64,000 nt of DNA from Fennellomyces sp. T-0311 (lineage: Eukaryota > Mucoromycota > Mucoromycetes > Mucorales > Lichtheimiaceae), in assembly GCA_025266875.1 (NCBI GenBank), contig JALLLT010000055.1, positions 1 to 64,000 on the forward strand, read 5' to 3'. A program made the position numbers and the translations under genes. Each line of letters opens with the position of its first letter. The first letter of the stretch is position 1. A model generated the notes under the pieces. The model was given only the letters and a program-made list of their open reading frames with translations, was not told the origin of the DNA and did no database searches. Shown here piece after piece: positions 60,311-64,000 of the stretch.

Positions 60311-60935
60311 TTATTGATTTTTGAAATATGTTTGTGTGCCACGGGATGTTCTTTTTCCATAGACATCCTGGATACACATCGACGGACGAATGCCAAATAA
60401 TTTCGGTGGAGTGTCAGCTACTCTATTGTCCAATGGCCGCGGAGGAGTAACAGGTGTAATCTCCGAAGCAGGTTCATCTTCGTCACTCTGATTCTGCGAA
60501 AGAGAGCACTCTATATATGCATATGGACACTTAGGTACGTACACTTCGATAACTTTCTAAATTAAAAATGCTCACGAGAAGAAAGCTGACTGCTCTCGAA
60601 AGATGACAGCACAGCCATACAGTCGTCATCATCGTATTCATCGAACTCATCGACTTCTTCACTATGAGCAGAATTATAAGTAGAAAAATCTGCAGGTACA
60701 TCTGTAACATCTGCATCAAAGGGAGCCTTTATAATATATATATCAATATAAACATGCTCTTCTCAAAGTACGCTTTATCTCTACTTACAGATTCCAAATT
60801 ATCTTCAACTTCATCCCCCTTCTGCCGTTTTGCAGCAGAAGAATCATCTCCCATGCTTCTTCTCTTGCTGCCGCTGCTGTTATCGCTGTTTTTCTCGGCG
60901 GACTTTCTTGAAGCGCTACGGGTAATGATGGCCAT
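60311..60935 (-). CDS. Small acidic nuclear-type protein, three exons, intact, unknown function
   Basis: Minus strand, exons 60935-60789, 60726-60576 and 60510-60311, in frame throughout, 165 residues. Exon 1 is Ser/Lys-rich with a nuclear-localisation look (KRRSMGDDSSAAKRQKG). Exon 2 is strongly acidic (EEVDEFDEYDDDDC). Exon 3 holds PVTPPRPLDNRVADTPPKLF and a more ordered end (PSMCIQDVYGKRTSRGTQTY). It converges on the Helitron replicase, whose stop is 184 bp away. The family is not recognised. It may be a Helitron passenger or a neighbouring gene. Confidence 0.55.
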
Positions 60936-61632
60936 TTTGTCTGATATATCGTTCTACTACAATTTTCGAAGTAGCTTGCTTTTATATCACCTGAAGTATA
61001 TCTCAACTTTAAACTTGACTTTAAAATGTGGAACATATTATATCATAAGCGCTTTTGGCCGCCTTAATTATAGCCCGAATTTACACTTCGGCATACCAAC
61101 AGTGCATTTCGGATAAATTATGAAACATCACTCTATGAAACACACTACATAGCCAGTTCATTTTTCAATAACACGAAGTGACACCTGTAAATACGATTTA
61201 GTCGTATACTTCCTACATAACTAACGCATATACAGGGCTACATATCGATAAAGGAAATGTATGCCACTCAAAATATAAGACGTTGCAGAAATTTCAATGA
61301 ATGGAAATAACAACAAGGGGGTGCAGGGGTCTCCCCGCCGGGGGTTTGGGGGCAGGCCCCCAACGAGCCGCTGGAAATGGAGCACGAAGGTGTTGACACG
61401 AAGCGTAGCGGAGGGGCTCAACCCCGGATGTGCATAATGGACTAAGGCTCGTATAAATAATACTGTGTTATTGACAAGTTCATTATAAATAAAGTGTTCA
61501 TCTCCTGCGTTATAGTATGTATCACTAGCTACTTACATGCTTACGTACAATTAAATCACGAGGTTCCTTCCCCATTTCTGAGAAGAATAACGTGTAGACT
61601 CCTCAATGATCAGCAATATTGCTTATATATTA
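60936..61632. other. Non-coding stretch with a GC-rich palindromic island
   Basis: No gene. At 61312-61436 a GC-rich island in AT-rich DNA contains GGGGGCAGGCCCCC, CAGGGGTCTCCCCG and GGGGCTCAACCCC. The hairpins are followed by CTGG (61371) and CTAA (61442). A Helitron 3' end would need CTRR with a hairpin just upstream, but neither is followed by T. Confidence 0.45.
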
Positions 61633-61882
61633 GGGGGTTTCAGAGTTGAAAATGTGGTTGCATATGCAAAGCATAAACTTTTTGACATAAAATCTGATTG
61701 GCTGAAAGTTTATGCAAACTTTTTGTATATGCAAAATTTTTTATGTCGCCTGGAAAATGACATAAAAAAATTTTTGCATATGCAAAAGTTGACATAAAGT
61801 CAATGGTATCACAAGCAGACATTTCGTACTACCGAGTGGACAAACTGAGAATGACTCATCCAATATGATACGAGCAGTAATA
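61633..61882. mobile_element. Fragment of the 882-bp inverted-repeat element
   Basis: About 250 bp nearly identical to 30410-30659, starting with GGGGGTTTCAGAGTTGAA and ending at GCAGTAATA, where another element begins. Confidence 0.85.
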
Positions 61883-62340
61883 CAGTCACACACAAAAAGT
61901 ATTCAAAAATTTAAATTTTTGATAACTTTAACCATGTAAAACCAACCTTCCCAACCACACTACAAGATTCAAAAAACAAAGAATAAAAGATGATGTTACA
62001 TAAAGACCGGCCGGAAAAAATGTATACAGAATTTTGGGTGCAAAAAGTGCTCATTAATAGAACTTCCTCGTGATGTCATTTTTTTACGTTAAAACTGCGA
62101 TTTTCGTGTTCCTGACACGTCTCGCTTTCATTTGACCTACATTTCATCGCATACAATGGCATCACCTGAATTAAAACGCACTTAAGCGCGCATTACAAAA
62201 AACGAATGGACTTCATTTATTATCGCTCATCGATATATAAGCGAGCACAGAAGACTCGGAAACTTCAATATCGACGACTCCCCATCACTGCGCGAAAACC
62301 CATATATCAAGTACTTGATATATGCATTGATATATGCCAA
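61883..62340 (+). mobile_element. Tc1/mariner-like 5' end fragment
   Basis: After a TA, CAGTCACACACAAAAAGTAT starts a sequence with the look of a Tc1-type terminus (CA-rich end, then AT-rich). An ATG at about 62157 opens MASPELKRT followed by a stop, then an open stretch that may be a decayed N-terminus. No catalytic part is seen. The positions after 62340 to 62588 show nothing recognisable. Confidence 0.4.
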
Positions 62341-63040
62341 CCTGATTTTGAAAAAAAATGATGGCCCCCAATTACTAAATAAAGTATATATGCAATAATT
62401 ATGCAAAGCAGACTTGTAGAATTACTATAACAGAACAATATGTATGCATTGAATTATTAAAAAGTACCAGTTGTGATAGCTGTTTCACTTTCACGGCATA
62501 AAACACCCAAAAGTACGCACAGATATAATTTACAGTATTATGGTTACGAAAGAAATCCTTTGAAGATGATAGTTGCTGCCGGAATAGGCACTATTTGGGG
62601 GAGAGGTTACTAGACGGTACCCCAAGATTTATAGTGGAAGAAAGCGATTGAATGGGGGTTATATGCGGCATTATGCATAGTGGAAGAGATGTAAGCATAA
62701 ACAAATTGGCAACTACTGCGAGAGTATGCACTATGCACATATATTTTGTGTAAAGAAATGACGGTGGATTGAGCAGGGTATGGATAAACTGCACCGGGTC
62801 GGGGGAGCTGACAGTGGGGGAGGAAGCTTGCTGCATGATAAGAGCACCAAAGCAACAGGATATGATAGGATGCATACTGTCTTGTGTAATTGCTATATGT
62901 GAAATGCAACTGCTGGTTGCATATATCATACTTAAAAGGACAGCATGCTATCCATTCGTCTTTTATATACCAAAATTTTTATTGTAAAATATGTAAGCAT
63001 CAAACAGCAGCAGCGTTAGCAACGATACCAGGGGCTGAAA

Positions 63041-63484
63041 ATGGAGCTGCCCAGCGACGGCTGCATTGATCCGACGTGCTGTGCCTCAGATGATGGCCGC
63101 AGTGCTCTGGTCATGCTCCGCCCGTCGTTCGCGAGGGAGAAAGTACTGTATGTACTAAACCCGCATCATGTATACCGCTGCATTATTCTAAATTAGGAGG
63201 CTTTCTTTTTATCTAGCATTAAAGCACTGTATGAGCCGAAGGCGAAGGAGGTGGTATTGTTCCACCACCATTTTGATTAGGAAGAGAACGGGATCGATGG
63301 GGAGTTGCATCAATGGAGAGCTAATGAAGGAACGGATGCATTGGCGATCGATCGTACGAAGAAAAGAATCGAGAGCTCGCCGCTGGAGAAATTTCAGCAG
63401 TTGAGAGAGCAAGTTTTGCTATTTTTTGGAGGCGTTACCAAGGACAAAAAGCAATTTAAAAATTTATCGCTCAATATCCTGTAA
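63041..63484 (+). pseudogene. Two-exon gene of unknown function with one in-frame TAG
   Basis: Exon 1 is 63041-63147 (PSDGCIDPTCCASDDGRSAL), followed by an intron (GTATGT..CTAG) and exon 2 from 63217 to the TAA at 63482-63484. Exon 2 reads ALYEPKAKEVVLFHHHFD, then a TAG at 63278-63280 (CAG-to-TAG would explain it), then EENGIDGELHQWRANEGTDA and QLREQVLLFFGGVTKDKKQF. Position and size suit an accessory protein of the putative CACTA element. Family not recognised. Confidence 0.5.
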
Positions 63485-63660
63485 TGCCACGCGTCACATT
63501 GGGGTTGCATAAGCAAAGTCTTGCAAGCTGTTGCAGCTGCATTAATTATATCATGCACAATAGTGCTATTGTTCTGTAAAAGTTGCCTGTAATTCATTAA
63601 GCCATGTGTTTTTAATATGGCTTGCTTATCCAATATAAGCGCGTTAATAAGATACGAAGT

Positions 63661-63668
63661 GTATAAAA
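63661..63668 (+). promoter_or_regulatory. TATA-like element before the right-edge transposase
   Basis: GTATAAAA about 40 bp before the ATG at 63705. The stretch 63485-63660 holds no gene I can see. Confidence 0.45.
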
Positions 63669-63704
63669 GAGCAGTTCTCATTAAACTTTTTCTCTATCAC
63701 TTCA

Positions 63705-64000
63705 ATGAACGATGTGGCCTGTTATTGTTCCGTGTGCAGTGCACAGAATAACCTTGGATTCCGGATGATATCGCGGGAAGCACGCGAAAGACATTATGAG
63801 CGATCGTTTGCTGGACCTAGAGATGATGGTATTTCTTTATTGGAATGCTTGAAAGAACGAACCAATAATAATAATGTTAACATTACAGTGCGTGCAGTTG
63901 TGGCACGATTCGAGAGACAGCAGCAGTTTGCCGATCCAGCACCGATGATGCATAGACAAGGAACACCAATACGTCCTGCAGATGATGATGGTAACGGCTC
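63705..64000 (+). CDS. Start of a Tnp2-type transposase, cut by the window edge
   Basis: Exon 1 is 63705-63828, followed by an intron 63829-63888 (GTATTT..ACAG) and exon 2 to the edge. The N-terminus CYCSVCSAQNNLGFRMISRE followed by ARERHYERS has the same finger spacing and the same HYER end as the copy A transposase (CLCETCTRHNPNG..HYERG). The catalytic region is outside the window, so the assignment rests on this finger and the gene position. Confidence 0.6.
   Translation, partial: MNDVACYCSVCSAQNNLGFRMISREARERHYERSFAGPRDDGISLLECLKERTNNNNVNITVRAVVARFERQQQFADPAPMMHRQGTPIRPADDDGNG

Larger units (their letters stand above)
53320..61000 (+). mobile_element. Helitron, ends provisional
   Basis: The Rep-helicase gene lies at 55233-60127. 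The left end is placed at 53320 because the Tnp2 relic stops there and the next bases are A then TCTTCCCCG, matching the Helitron rule of a 5' TC inserted after A. The right end is not found: no CTRR followed by T with a hairpin is convincing, so 61000 is only a rough limit. If the left end is right, the genes at 53551-54881 and perhaps 60311-60935 travel with the Helitron. Confidence 0.5.
62589..64000 (+). mobile_element. Putative further CACTA-type element, running off the right edge
   Basis: CACTATTTGGGGGAG at 62589 could be a CACTA terminus. It is followed by recurring TAGTGGAAGA and CACTATGC words, then a small gene (63041-63484) and the start of a Tnp2-type transposase (63705). The spacing from terminus to first gene is less than that in CACTA-A. 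The left flank gives no duplication to test because the other end is outside the window. Confidence 0.4.

Noticed and set aside
61442..61445. CTAA after the GGGGCTCAACCCC hairpin as the Helitron 3' end
   Set aside because: The next base is G, not the T expected at a Helitron junction, and the hairpin-to-end distance is longer than usual.
62591..62987. Short frames on both strands near the putative CACTA terminus
   Set aside because: Low-complexity, no motif, no promoter; more likely subterminal non-coding DNA.

Overview
This window reads as transposon-dense DNA from a filamentous fungus, most likely an early-diverging (Mucoromycota-type) lineage. The evidence is AT-rich spacers, short GT-AG introns (about 36-70 bp) and a characteristic element mix: Crypton with a GCR1_C-type DNA-binding domain, Tnp2/Plavaka-type CACTA elements, Tc1/mariner elements whose transposase carries the LDE..CH and MDGAKYH blocks, chromoviral Ty3/gypsy, Helitron and hAT. 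The lineage is inferred from family composition, not proven. I see no rRNA, tRNA, CRISPR or clear housekeeping gene.

Layout. 1-1973: 3' part of a hAT element, inserted in a Tnp2-like relic (1975-2401). 3109-16235: a Crypton on the minus strand, split by Gypsy-1 (5931-16078, 533-bp LTRs, 4-bp target duplication). Gypsy-1 carries gag, pol and two extra ORFs of unknown function. 16778-29762: a Tc1/mariner element (minus), split by chromovirus Gypsy-2 (17371-28780), itself split inside RNase H by an apparently intact CACTA element, copy A (19125-25600; CACTG termini, TAT duplication, transposase plus a convergent accessory gene). 29763-42180: CACTA copy B, inverted relative to A. It is decayed mainly by CpG transitions, carries an 882-bp inverted-repeat element and Gypsy-3 (34389-39788), and has lost its distal end. 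42250-44113: a 22-bp minisatellite and a broken Tc1-like gene. 44565-50517: a largely open Plavaka-type transposase (minus) with a divergent, intact multi-exon partner gene (plus). 51898-53318: a truncated Tnp2 transposase. 53320-61000: a Helitron replicase-helicase with three frameshifts, flanked by two intact multi-exon genes of unknown function (53551-54881 plus; 60311-60935 minus). 61633-62340: a fragment of the 882-bp element hit by another Tc1-like end. 62589-64000: start of a further CACTA-type element running off the right edge.

Because copy A preserves the empty sites of insertions in copy B, and Gypsy-2 and the Crypton can be read across their interruptions, relative insertion order can be established directly from the sequence. 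The best-preserved genes, and the best candidates for something undescribed, are the accessory proteins encoded beside the transposases, the two genes flanking the Helitron, and the cargo ORFs of Gypsy-1.
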